Shown here piece after piece: positions 43,798-51,848 of a stretch of 64,000 nt of DNA. The notes under the pieces are model-generated. The model was not told where the DNA came from and searched no databases. It saw only the letters and a program-made list of their open reading frames with translations. The number at the start of each line of letters is the position of its first letter. The stretch's first letter is position 1. This stretch comes from CAYOYK01 sp964408185 (GTDB lineage Bacteria; Bacillota; Clostridia; Christensenellales; Aristaeellaceae). Location of the stretch: positions 1-64,000 of the forward strand of contig CAYOYK010000007.1 of assembly GCA_964408185.1 (NCBI GenBank), given 5' to 3'. Made by a program: the position numbers and the translations under genes.

Positions 43798-46275
43798 ATG
43801 CACGATCAACGATGTATGCGCTGCATGGAGCTGCTTTCGGCGGACGGAAGCTGCCCAAACTGCCATTTTGACGCGGCCTCCTATCGGGCCAAGCCGCACC
43901 AGCTTCCGCTTGCGTCCATCCTGAACGGCAAGTATCTGGTAGGCTGCGTTCTGGGCGAGGGCGGCTTTGGGATAACGTATGTCGCTTGGGACCTTGTGCT
44001 GGATATGATGGTCGCCGTAAAGGAGTACTATCCCGTCGGGTTTGTCAGCCGCGATCACAGCGCGACCAACGCCGTGCTGCCCGTCGGCGGCGACAGCGAG
44101 GAGTTTTTCAGCAAGGGACGCGAGCGCTTTCTGGCCGAGGCAAAAAAGCTCGCTCGCTTCTTCGCCAATCCGGGCGTTGTTACCGTGAAGGACTACTTTA
44201 CGGAGAACGGCACCGGCTACATTGTAATGGAGTACATCAAGGGCTGCAACTTGGGCGCGTACCTTGAGCGCTGCGGCAACCGCATGGAACTGAACGCCTT
44301 GCTGGAGCTGCTCGTCATTCCCATGCGCTCTCTGGAGGAGGTGCATGCCGTCGGCATCATCCACAGGGACATCAGTCCGGAGAACCTCATGGTGGCGGAT
44401 AACGGCTATGTGAAGCTGATCGATTTCGGCGCGTCCAAGATACTGGAAGATCCCCAGCGCAGCACCGAGCTGATGCTTCGGCCCGGCTACGCGCCGGAGG
44501 AAATGTACCGCACAAACGGGAAGCTGGGCCCGTGGACCGATGTGTACGAGCTCTGCGCCACCGTCTACCGCGCGATCACCGGCGTTACGCCGCCCGAAGC
44601 GCCCGAACGCCTGCGCCGGGACGAGCTGATCCCGCCCTCCAAGCTGGGCGCGGTCATCACGCCCGCACAGGAGCGCGCGCTGCTCAAGGGCTTAGCGGTG
44701 CTGGCAAAGGATCGCTACGCCACCATGCAGGAGCTCCGCGAGGCGCTGGTGATTGAAAAGCCGATAAAGACGGCTCAATGGACGCACAGGCAGGCAAAGC
44801 CTACCCCGGATTTAGCCGCGCAGGCAGGCGACACGCCGCTTCAGCCCAAGCTCAGCGCCTCCGCGCCCCAAGCGGGTTCGCCGCTTTCCGGCAAGCGCAA
44901 GCTGCTGATTGCCGGCGCGGCGGCGCTGCTCTGCGTAATTATTGCGCTGGTTCTGCTGCTGCCCAAGGGGTCGCCTCCCCTCGCGTTTGCGGATGCGGAC
45001 TTCGAGCGCCTGCTGCATACCGCGCTTGGCAGGGCGGACGGCGACGCGATCCGTGCGGCCGATCTTGCCGCGGTGGACACGCTGTCCTTTACAAACGGCG
45101 GGCTGGCGTTTGCGTGGGCGGAGGAGCCCGGCGCGGACGAGGCCCCCTGTCCCGTGCGGAACTTTTACGATCTGGAGTTTTTCCCCGCGCTGACGCGCCT
45201 GCAAATCAGGGGCGCGACGGATGTGGAGCTGACCGCGCTGCCGACCTCGCTCACGCAGCTTGAGCTTCGCGATTGCGGCCTTATGGAGCTGGACGGGCTT
45301 GTCGGGCTGACGGGCCTGACAACGCTGAACGTCAGCGCGAACCTGATCAGATCGCTTCAGCCGCTGGAGGGCATGAGCGCGCTGACCGAGCTTTCCATCG
45401 CCGACACGTTGGTTGACGATTTGCGGCCGCTGAGCAAGCTCGCCGCGCTGACGACACTCGACGCCCGGAATACCGGCGTGACTGACTGGTCGCCTGTCGC
45501 CGGGCTGAGCGTGATGCTCGGCAGCCCTGCGCCTACGGTGGAGCCGTCCGCAGCGCCATCCGTAGCGCCGACCGCAGCGCCGACCACAGCGCCGACGGAG
45601 CCGTCTGTATCCCCGATGCCCACCCCTACGGTCGACGCGCAGAGCGATTATTTTCCCCGTTTCCAAGACATCGGATTCTACAACATGCTCTGGACCGCGC
45701 TTGGGAAGGAATCCGGCGAGTATATCAGCCGCGACGAAATGATGCGGATCACGCAGATCACGATCTCCGGCGGCGCAATGACCCTCGATTATGACGAGAA
45801 CGCCGAGTACGACGAGCAGAGCGAAAGCTGGGGCAGCCTGTCGCTGAGCGACCTGCAATTCTTCCCCAACCTGCGCAGACTGCATGTTTCCGATGTGGAG
45901 CTGAGCGGCGCGGACACGCTGCAACAGCTCCGGAGCCTGCGCACGTTATGGCTGACGAACTGCGGCCTCACGGATTGCAGCGCCTTTGCCCATATGCCCA
46001 TGCTGACGCGGCTTTATCTGTACGATAATCCCATTGGCGATATTTCCGCGCTGGAGGGGATGCCGCTGATCGAGCTGGGTCTGAGCGATACGGACGTAAG
46101 CTCGCTTGAGCCGCTGCGCTCGATGGACACGCTGTGCGCGCTGTCCATCAACCACACGGGCGTGACTGATCTGTCGCCTCTGAGCGGCCTTGCCAAGCTG
46201 GAAACGCTGTACGCCCGATACACGAGCATCAAGGTCTGGCTGCCCGTCAAGGATGTGGAGAACGTGTATCGGTAA
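43798..46275 (+). CDS. Transmembrane Ser/Thr protein kinase with leucine-rich-repeat ectodomain
   Basis: An 825-aa receptor-like kinase. Order: N-terminal zinc ribbon (Cys6, Cys9, Cys19, Cys22); kinase domain 40-320 with Gly-loop LGEGGFGITYVAWD, Lys75 in VAVKEYYP, catalytic Asp191 in HRDISPENLM and DFG at 209-211; basic juxtamembrane segment; one helix at 368-388; outside, a leucine-rich-repeat block (about 400-580), an Ala/Pro/Thr-rich linker (about 582-625) and a second leucine-rich-repeat block to the end. Each block starts with a similar FxxLLxTALG/FYNMLWTALG unit, so the ectodomain is an internal duplication. All catalytic residues are present. AAGGAG precedes the ATG at 43798. Ligand and substrates are unknown; the FHA proteins downstream are natural phospho-threonine readers. 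Confidence 0.92.
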   Translation: MHDQRCMRCMELLSADGSCPNCHFDAASYRAKPHQLPLASILNGKYLVGCVLGEGGFGITYVAWDLVLDMMVAVKEYYPVGFVSRDHSATNAVLPVGGDSEEFFSKGRERFLAEAKKLARFFANPGVVTVKDYFTENGTGYIVMEYIKGCNLGAYLERCGNRMELNALLELLVIPMRSLEEVHAVGIIHRDISPENLMVADNGYVKLIDFGASKILEDPQRSTELMLRPGYAPEEMYRTNGKLGPWTDVYELCATVYRAITGVTPPEAPERLRRDELIPPSKLGAVITPAQERALLKGLAVLAKDRYATMQELREALVIEKPIKTAQWTHRQAKPTPDLAAQAGDTPLQPKLSASAPQAGSPLSGKRKLLIAGAAALLCVIIALVLLLPKGSPPLAFADADFERLLHTALGRADGDAIRAADLAAVDTLSFTNGGLAFAWAEEPGADEAPCPVRNFYDLEFFPALTRLQIRGATDVELTALPTSLTQLELRDCGLMELDGLVGLTGLTTLNVSANLIRSLQPLEGMSALTELSIADTLVDDLRPLSKLAALTTLDARNTGVTDWSPVAGLSVMLGSPAPTVEPSAAPSVAPTAAPTTAPTEPSVSPMPTPTVDAQSDYFPRFQDIGFYNMLWTALGKESGEYISRDEMMRITQITISGGAMTLDYDENAEYDEQSESWGSLSLSDLQFFPNLRRLHVSDVELSGADTLQQLRSLRTLWLTNCGLTDCSAFAHMPMLTRLYLYDNPIGDISALEGMPLIELGLSDTDVSSLEPLRSMDTLCALSINHTGVTDLSPLSGLAKLETLYARYTSIKVWLPVKDVENVYR

Positions 46276-46305
46276 TCAACCGCAAAAAGCGATGGATCAA
46301 TTTGC

Positions 46306-46311
46306 TATACT
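46306..46311 (+). promoter_or_regulatory. Possible extended -10 promoter before the FHA gene
   Basis: TATACT preceded by TGC (extended -10) 39 bp before the start; no good -35 is seen, so it would be an internal, weaker promoter of the cluster. Confidence 0.4.
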
Positions 46312-46350
46312 AAGCCGCTCGCAAAGAGTGATAAACGAGGAGGGTTTCTC

Positions 46351-46872
46351 ATGGATATGAAGCAATGCGCCGCCGGACACTTTTATGACGCCGAAAAAAA
46401 CGCGACCTGCCCCTATTGCGCGCCCGCTGTCTCCGCATCTGTTGGTACCACGGTGCCCGTGGGCGGGGAGCCGGAGGCCGCGCCCGTCATCGGTCAAACC
46501 GTGGCGCTCAGCCGCGGGTTCAACCCGGTTGTCGGCTGGCTGGTGTGCGTTTCCGGGCCGGATCGCGGCAAGGACTATGTCATCCGCGACCAGAACAACT
46601 ACATCGGCCGGGACGTGACCATGGATATTCGCATCGCCGAGGATCCGACCGTCTCCCGCGAGAGCGCAACGCTCACATATGACAGGCGGACAAAGGCGTT
46701 CCTGTGTACGCCGGAGAAGGGCCACGCCGTTGTCCGCGTCAACGATGAGATCCTGCACGATACCCTCGGCATGAAGGCGAACGACCGCATCGAAATCGGG
46801 CACACCGTGCTGATGCTGGTTCCGCTTTGCAATGACGGCTTCGATTGGGACTGGGAGCCGGATGACGAGTGA
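46351..46872 (+). CDS. Zinc-ribbon FHA-domain protein
   Basis: A 173-aa cytoplasmic protein. The N-terminus is a short zinc-ribbon-like element (CAAGHFYDAEKNATCPYC, residues 6-24). After a linker an FHA domain covers about 60-165, with NYIGRDVTMDIRI (GR motif), DPTVSRESATLTYD (SRES phospho-threonine contact) and a VNDEILHDT loop (N-D in place of the usual N-G). FHA domains bind phosphothreonine peptides, so it is a likely reader or substrate of the adjacent kinase. The zinc ribbon resembles the one at the kinase N-terminus, which may mean a shared docking module (inference). GAGGAGGG precedes the ATG. Confidence 0.9.
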   Translation: MDMKQCAAGHFYDAEKNATCPYCAPAVSASVGTTVPVGGEPEAAPVIGQTVALSRGFNPVVGWLVCVSGPDRGKDYVIRDQNNYIGRDVTMDIRIAEDPTVSRESATLTYDRRTKAFLCTPEKGHAVVRVNDEILHDTLGMKANDRIEIGHTVLMLVPLCNDGFDWDWEPDDE

Positions 46873-46927
46873 CGGCCCGGAACGCCCGTTCGGATTCCTT
46901 AACCAATATGCGAAAGAAGGCCCCGTC

Positions 46928-48136
46928 ATGAGAAGGATTCATCGCCTCGCCGCGCTGCTGCTGATTCTGTTGCTGGCAATGTGCATACCGGCGCTCGCGG
47001 ATAACGACACGCATTTTTCCACTCCGACGGCCGACGAGACGCCCGCGGTCGCGTCCGGCAGCGGCACGGCTGATTACCGGGAGGCCATCACCTTCTTTGC
47101 GGGCTATGGCAAGGACGAAAACGTGCTGGGCTCCGGCATTGCGTACCCGGTCGGCGTCGCGGGGGACGGCTCCACCCTCTATGTAACGGATCGCGCCACG
47201 CTGGCGGGAATTGTAAAGCAGGATGACAGCCGCACGGTCTACGTGTATGCGAACCGCAACCCGGACGAGCGCTACGAGGTCGAGCGCGCTATCTCGCCCG
47301 ATAACGCCCCGCTTGTGCTGCTGGTCGTATCGCAGACCGTCGCGGGGGTTGAACCCATCCGCCTTGCGCGCGATTTTGAGGCAAAGGATGCGCCCTGCAC
47401 CATCCTGTTCATGGACGATCAGTTTGCCGCGCAGACCATGTCCGCCACGCTCAACGGCGGCAGCGCGGCGGGCACGGGCTGCATCTACTCGTTGGAAGAC
47501 GTCAGCCTCAAGGACGGCAATCCCGTTTTTGACGCCTCCGGCGCGCTGCTGGGTATCGTGTATCAGAATCGCTCCGTCGCCAGCGCCGGCTATTTGGCGG
47601 CCATGATGACCGCCGAGGGCTATGCGTTTGAAGCGGCCGATTATGTCGCGGGCGGCGTTCCTCTCCCGCTGATCATCGCGGGCGGCGGGCTGCTGCTGAT
47701 CGTCGCGGCGCTGTTGATTGTGCGTTCGCGCCGGAAAAAAGGCGCGGCCAAGCCGAAGCGTGGTGCCTCGCCGCAAGCCGGGACGGAGCCCGCACAGAAG
47801 GAGACGCTGGCCATCCGCTGCCTCAGCGGCGAGCTGGAGGGCCGTTTGCAGGCGGTAACAGATCCTGTGACCATCGGTCGGAATCCTCAGGGCTGTACGC
47901 TTGTGTATTCCAACACCGCGCCCGGCGTAAGCGCGGAGCATTGCGTGCTCAAGCCCGCGGAGGCCGGCGCGCTGGAGCTGACGGATCTGGGCTCCACCTA
48001 CGGCACGTTTGTCGGCACGCTTCAGCTCACGGCAAACATGGCCAAAGCGCTGCACAAGGGCGATCAATTCTGCTTGGGTGACGGCCGCAATACCTACGAG
48101 GTCTGCGCCGCGGCAACGCAGGACGGAACGCGCTGA
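46928..48136 (+). CDS. Membrane protein: degenerate trypsin-like ectodomain, one helix, cytoplasmic FHA domain
   Basis: A 402-aa single-pass protein. Signal peptide 1-24 (cleavage after ALA); ectodomain 25-240; helix 245-265; stop-transfer RSRRKK; cytoplasmic FHA domain 295-393 (TIGRNPQGCTLV, SAEHC, TDLGSTYGTFV). The ectodomain has trypsin-fold landmarks GSGIAYPVG and LKDGNPVFDASGALLGIVYQN. The expected catalytic histidine segment reads YVTDRATL, and the GDSGGP serine motif reads KDGNPVF. It therefore looks like an inactive protease fold used as a sensor (inference). The start at 46928 gives the signal peptide; upstream in-frame ATGs lie in the FHA gene. It follows the FHA gene by 55 bp. Confidence 0.86.
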   Translation: MRRIHRLAALLLILLLAMCIPALADNDTHFSTPTADETPAVASGSGTADYREAITFFAGYGKDENVLGSGIAYPVGVAGDGSTLYVTDRATLAGIVKQDDSRTVYVYANRNPDERYEVERAISPDNAPLVLLVVSQTVAGVEPIRLARDFEAKDAPCTILFMDDQFAAQTMSATLNGGSAAGTGCIYSLEDVSLKDGNPVFDASGALLGIVYQNRSVASAGYLAAMMTAEGYAFEAADYVAGGVPLPLIIAGGGLLLIVAALLIVRSRRKKGAAKPKRGASPQAGTEPAQKETLAIRCLSGELEGRLQAVTDPVTIGRNPQGCTLVYSNTAPGVSAEHCVLKPAEAGALELTDLGSTYGTFVGTLQLTANMAKALHKGDQFCLGDGRNTYEVCAAATQDGTR

Positions 48137-48153
48137 ACGGAGGTTGCCAAGCA

Positions 48154-48876
48154 TTGGGCTTTACGTTTCAATTTGCGTCGTTTACCCATCCGGGCGCGCG
48201 CTTGCACAATGAGGACAGCATGCGCATCCTTTGCCATGAGGACCGCGCGGTGCTGCTGGTAGCGGATGGCCTTGGCGGGCAGACGAACGGCGAGATCGCC
48301 GCGCGAATCGCAACCGACACGGTGGGCGATCAGGCCGGCGGCTGCGCCTCGTGGCTGCCGCGCGACGCGCGGGCGTTCTTTCGGCAGGCGGATCAAGCCG
48401 TTGCGGGCGCGCAGGCGCGTTTGGGCAACCGGATGATGACCACGCTGTCGGCGCTTTTCTTGGACGGTCTGGATGCGACGCTCGCGCATGTGGGCGATAC
48501 GCGCATCTACTGGTTCCGGGAGGGGCAAATCTATCATCAAACCGAGGATCACAGCGTCTCGCAGGCGGCTGTTCGAGCCGGGGAGATCACCCCGGCGCAG
48601 ATTCGCTTCCACGAGGATCGCAACCGCATCCTGTGCGCGCTGGGCGGCAGCCATGGCGCGGAGCCGGAATGCCATGCGGACGCCGCGCGTCCCGGCGACG
48701 CGTTTCTGCTTTGCACGGATGGCTTTTGGGAGCTGATTGTGGAGGAGGAAATGCTTGCCGACCTGCGCGAGCATTCCGCCGCCGAGCCATGGCTCCGCGC
48801 GATGCAGCAGCGCGTGCTTCGGCGCATGGGGCCGCAGGCGGACAATGCGACCGCCGTGGCTGTGATCGTTCAATAG
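48154..48876 (+). CDS. PP2C-type protein phosphatase
   Basis: A 240-aa metal-dependent Ser/Thr phosphatase (PPM family). Conserved metal and catalytic motifs are all present: ARLHNEDS (N-D), VADGLGGQTNGEIAA (DG), TLAHVGDTRIYWFREG, QTEDHSV, LLCTDGFWE and the final DNATAVAV. No membrane segment. Start codon appears to be TTG at 48154 with GGAGG 10 bases upstream; the family N-terminus begins close to this point. It is the natural eraser for the kinase encoded upstream and ends the cluster at a terminator. Confidence 0.93.
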   Translation: MGFTFQFASFTHPGARLHNEDSMRILCHEDRAVLLVADGLGGQTNGEIAARIATDTVGDQAGGCASWLPRDARAFFRQADQAVAGAQARLGNRMMTTLSALFLDGLDATLAHVGDTRIYWFREGQIYHQTEDHSVSQAAVRAGEITPAQIRFHEDRNRILCALGGSHGAEPECHADAARPGDAFLLCTDGFWELIVEEEMLADLREHSAAEPWLRAMQQRVLRRMGPQADNATAVAVIVQ

Positions 48877-48877
48877 C

Positions 48878-48913
48878 AAGCGGCCCGCGTAGATAGATAC
48901 GCGGGCCGCTTTT
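48878..48913 (+). terminator. Intrinsic terminator after the PP2C gene
   Basis: A perfect 14-bp stem (48878-48891 with 48898-48911) with a 6-base loop, followed by TTTT at 48910-48913, 2 bp after the stop codon. Confidence 0.85.
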
Positions 48914-48935
48914 GCGCTCTGCCGCCGCAAGCTGC

Positions 48936-49257
48936 GCTTGGCTGGGTCGTTTGCTTGGCTGGCTTGTTCGCTTGGCTGGCTTGTTTGCTTGCTGGCTTGT
49001 TCGCTTCACTGGGTCGTTCGCTTCACTGGGTCGTTCGCTTGGCTGGTTCGTTCGTTTCACTGGTTCGCTCGCTTGGCAGGGTCGTTCGCTTCGCTGGTTC
49101 GCTCGCTTGGCAGGGTCGTTCGCTTCGCTGGTTCGCTCGTTTGGCTGGCTTGTTCACTTGGCTGGCACGTTTGCTTGGCTGGTTCGTACGTTTCACTGGT
49201 TCGTATGCTTGGCTGGTTCGTACGCTTCACAGGTTCGCTCGCTTCACTGGTTCGTTC
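48936..49257. repeat. Minisatellite: about 19 tandem copies of a 17-bp unit
   Basis: Head-to-tail imperfect copies with consensus GCTTGGCTGGTTCGTTC; one copy is 16 bp long (322 bp in total). Positions 1-4, 9-10 and 13-14 of the unit are most constant, and variants such as GCTTCACTGG alternate with GCTTGGCTGG. There are no unique spacers, so this is not CRISPR. Because 17 is not a multiple of 3, frames cycle through the unit and several long frames stay open by chance; these are not called as genes. The array fills the gap between the PP2C terminator and the 3' end of the CotH gene. No gene was seen in 48914-49326. Confidence 0.93.
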
Positions 49258-49326
49258 GCGTGGCTTGCCGCTGCGCGGAATGGCGGGGCGCGGCCCCACG
49301 CCTTCGGGCTTTGGGGCGCAGCCCGG

Positions 49327-51708
49327 TTACTCCCGCTCCTGCGCCGCCGTCCACAGCTCGCCAAAATACGTCTGCATTTCCTCGTCCGTCAGGCCGAATG
49401 TGCGCTTTGCGTCCAGCACCATTGTGGATACGCGGTCGCCCTTGTCGCTGCGCACAAAGTCGCGCAGGTATTGCACATGCTCCTCCCAGCGCTCCATGGA
49501 GTAGCCCCATCGGGCTTGGTTGTAGGGCATATCCGGCAGGATCTCGCTCACCATCTCGTCCAGATGCGCCAGCACCCGGTCCGGGTCGTAGGTTGTGCGC
49601 AGGTGATACGCCAGCCGCTCGATCATCTGCTTGCGGAAGCCCTCGTTTTCCAGCAGCGCGTTGATGATCACCGTGTTCAGGCTGGACTTGTCGGTCGGCT
49701 TGCTCATCATGGCGTACAGGCCGGCGGGATCGGAGCCAAAGCCCCAGTCCAGATCAAAGTTGACGAGATGCCACAGGCCGTCGCCGCCTGCGCTGCGGCA
49801 ATGCCGGATGTTGGGGTAGTCTCTGTCCCCGGTATAGGCCCGCGCGATGTAGTAATCCATAAAGCTGTTTATGTCGATCTGAGCCGCGACGTACTGGTAG
49901 TTGGCCTCGACCGACAGATCCTTTTTGCGGCAGAAGCTCAGCAGCGCGTACCAATCGTCGTCGCTGCCGTGCTCCAGCACGCTCCAGCCCTTTATCATGT
50001 CCACGTCGGAGGCCGTTCCGCCCAGATGCGCGGCCGCAAAATCGTCGTTGATGCGCTCGCGGATGTAGTAGATGCCGTAGTATTCGCCGTCGATCAACAG
50101 GTTTACGGGACGGTACGCCTGACAGAGCACCTCCGGCATAGCGTCGGCCGTGAGCGAGGTAAGGAACTCGTCCCGCAAAAAGGAGCGGTTGCTGTCCTCC
50201 GAGCCGCTGCGCAGGGTCAGCGCGTCAAACTCGGTGATATCCAGATCGTCAAACACCTGATATTTTAGCGTGGACGCGCCGTATTTGCCGCGAAAGCGCA
50301 CCTGAAAGCTCTTTTTCTTGAGCGCGCGGCTGCCCTGCCCGTGCATCTTCAGCCCGCAGTCGATGCTGAACATCTCCTGCCCGCTCTCGATCAGGGCGAG
50401 GTTGATGGCGGCCTCACGACTCTTGCTCTCCCATTTTTCGTAGATGCCGTTGCGCCCCGTTACGGAGCCCGGCTCGGAGGAGATGCACAGCAGCGGCAGC
50501 GTATACTGCTCCGCGCCAAACACGTAATGATAGGTGCGGATGTCGGACGGCAGCTTGTTTTCCGCAATGGCGCAAATCCGCAGGGCCGTGCTGGCCTCCA
50601 TCAGGATCGGGGTGCCGTCGTATCGGGCGCTTTCGGCCGTGGGCGCGGCGCCGTCCGTGGTGTAGTAGATCGCGCCCTCGCCTTGCAGCGTCACGGTGAA
50701 GGGCTCGCTGAACAGCCCGGTGCCGACGCTGGCCGTCGGGGTGTCCGTCAGGCCGCTCATGCCCTGCGGATTGGCCGAGCCGATGGTCGGCGTGTCAAAA
50801 TAGCACAGGGCATCGCCGCTGCGCCCGTAGCCCATCTCCGGCTGGAGCGCGGGGAAGGCGAGCGCATCCGCGCACTCGCCTGCGGCGTTGGACAGGTACA
50901 GCGTTTCGCCGTCCGAGGACAGCTTGAAGCTCGCCTCGTCGCCGCCGTTGCCGGAGGCGTAGACCACGTAGTATTCGCCGGGCGCAAGGGAATCGGCGGG
51001 GAGCCGCCAGAGCAGCAGATCCTTCTTTTTGTCGCTCAGGTAGTAATCGCTCAGCTCTACAGGCTCGGTCCCGGCGTTATAGAGCTCGATCAGGTCGTAG
51101 TATTCCTCCTCGCGCGGCAGGAGCGTACTGTTGGAGGCGACCACCTCGTTGATGAGCAGCGTCTGCTTCAGGCTCGCGCGATAGTCCGCCGCGCCCTGCG
51201 CGGTGTTGGCGTAGCCGGGGGAGGGGAGCGTGGTCAGGCCGTGCTCGCGCTGCCATACGGTATCCTCCATGGCGGGGATATCCGCCTCGTCGCTCAGCGC
51301 GCCGTCCGCGCGGGTCAGCCAGAGGTAGCAGCCCTCCTTGGGCAGGTTGAAGCTGATGCTCGTGCCGTCGCAGTAAATGGCAAGGTAGCCGTCGGGGGGC
51401 AGCTCCACGTCGGGCAAGCGGCACTGGTAGGGATCGTACGCGACCTTGGAGAGATAGTAGTCCGAGAGCCGAAGCGTCGTGTCTCCGCCGTTGTACAGCT
51501 CCACATAGTCCAAAAAGCCGGTTGCCCACAGCAAATCGTTGTTGCTCATGACCTCGCTGAGGTACAGTGCGTCCGAGGCTTCGGCGTCTGGCGCGGCCGT
51601 CGGCGCAGGCGTTACGGTGGGGGATACGGAGGGCAGAATCTCCTGCGCCGTGGCGGATGAAAACAGCAACACCAGAATCAGCGCCAAGCATGTGAACGCG
51701 CGCAGCAT
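49327..51708 (-). CDS. Secreted lamin-tail / CotH-kinase protein
   Basis: A 793-aa exported protein. Signal peptide 1-22; short Pro/Thr-rich segment; two lamin-tail domains (about 47-170 with LYLSEVMSNNDLL, VELYNGG and LSDYYLSK; about 185-310 with LLINEVVASNSTLL, IELYNAGTEPVELSDYYLSD); a chitobiase-C-like module (IYYTTDGAAPTAESARYDG); then a CotH domain (about 440-790). In the CotH part the kinase-like motifs are KKSFQVRFRGKYG (possible ATP lysine region), RSGSEDSNRSFLRDEF, VNLLIDGEYYGIYYIRERI and LVNFDLDWGFG. CotH of Bacillus is a spore-coat kinase related to Fam20C. The start at 51708 has GGGAGG 8 bases upstream. Its role on a cell or spore surface is inferred. Confidence 0.9.
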   Translation of the reverse strand: MLRAFTCLALILVLLFSSATAQEILPSVSPTVTPAPTAAPDAEASDALYLSEVMSNNDLLWATGFLDYVELYNGGDTTLRLSDYYLSKVAYDPYQCRLPDVELPPDGYLAIYCDGTSISFNLPKEGCYLWLTRADGALSDEADIPAMEDTVWQREHGLTTLPSPGYANTAQGAADYRASLKQTLLINEVVASNSTLLPREEEYYDLIELYNAGTEPVELSDYYLSDKKKDLLLWRLPADSLAPGEYYVVYASGNGGDEASFKLSSDGETLYLSNAAGECADALAFPALQPEMGYGRSGDALCYFDTPTIGSANPQGMSGLTDTPTASVGTGLFSEPFTVTLQGEGAIYYTTDGAAPTAESARYDGTPILMEASTALRICAIAENKLPSDIRTYHYVFGAEQYTLPLLCISSEPGSVTGRNGIYEKWESKSREAAINLALIESGQEMFSIDCGLKMHGQGSRALKKKSFQVRFRGKYGASTLKYQVFDDLDITEFDALTLRSGSEDSNRSFLRDEFLTSLTADAMPEVLCQAYRPVNLLIDGEYYGIYYIRERINDDFAAAHLGGTASDVDMIKGWSVLEHGSDDDWYALLSFCRKKDLSVEANYQYVAAQIDINSFMDYYIARAYTGDRDYPNIRHCRSAGGDGLWHLVNFDLDWGFGSDPAGLYAMMSKPTDKSSLNTVIINALLENEGFRKQMIERLAYHLRTTYDPDRVLAHLDEMVSEILPDMPYNQARWGYSMERWEEHVQYLRDFVRSDKGDRVSTMVLDAKRTFGLTDEEMQTYFGELWTAAQERE

Positions 51709-51791
51709 GGACAAGACCTCCCGCACCGGATTTGCTAGGATTTTACCACAGTTGGCAGCCCATGACAAGCGCGCCGCGTACCCGCCGACGC

Positions 51792-51828
51792 AAAACCCCC
51801 GCCTCCCCATCGGGCGGGGAGGCGGGGG
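51792..51828 (-). terminator. Intrinsic terminator of htpG
   Basis: A perfect 13-bp GC-rich stem (51796-51808 with 51816-51828, CCCCCGCCTCCCC arm). On the minus strand it is followed by TTTT, 20 bp after the htpG stop. Confidence 0.82.
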
Positions 51829-51848
51829 CGTGCGGTAACGGCAGTCGG

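Noticed and set aside
48587..50268. Long frames over the 17-bp array, with repeated AGSFAWL- or NQPSEQ-like peptides on both strands
   Set aside because: Open by virtue of the repeat, no ribosome site, and overlapped by the PP2C and CotH genes.
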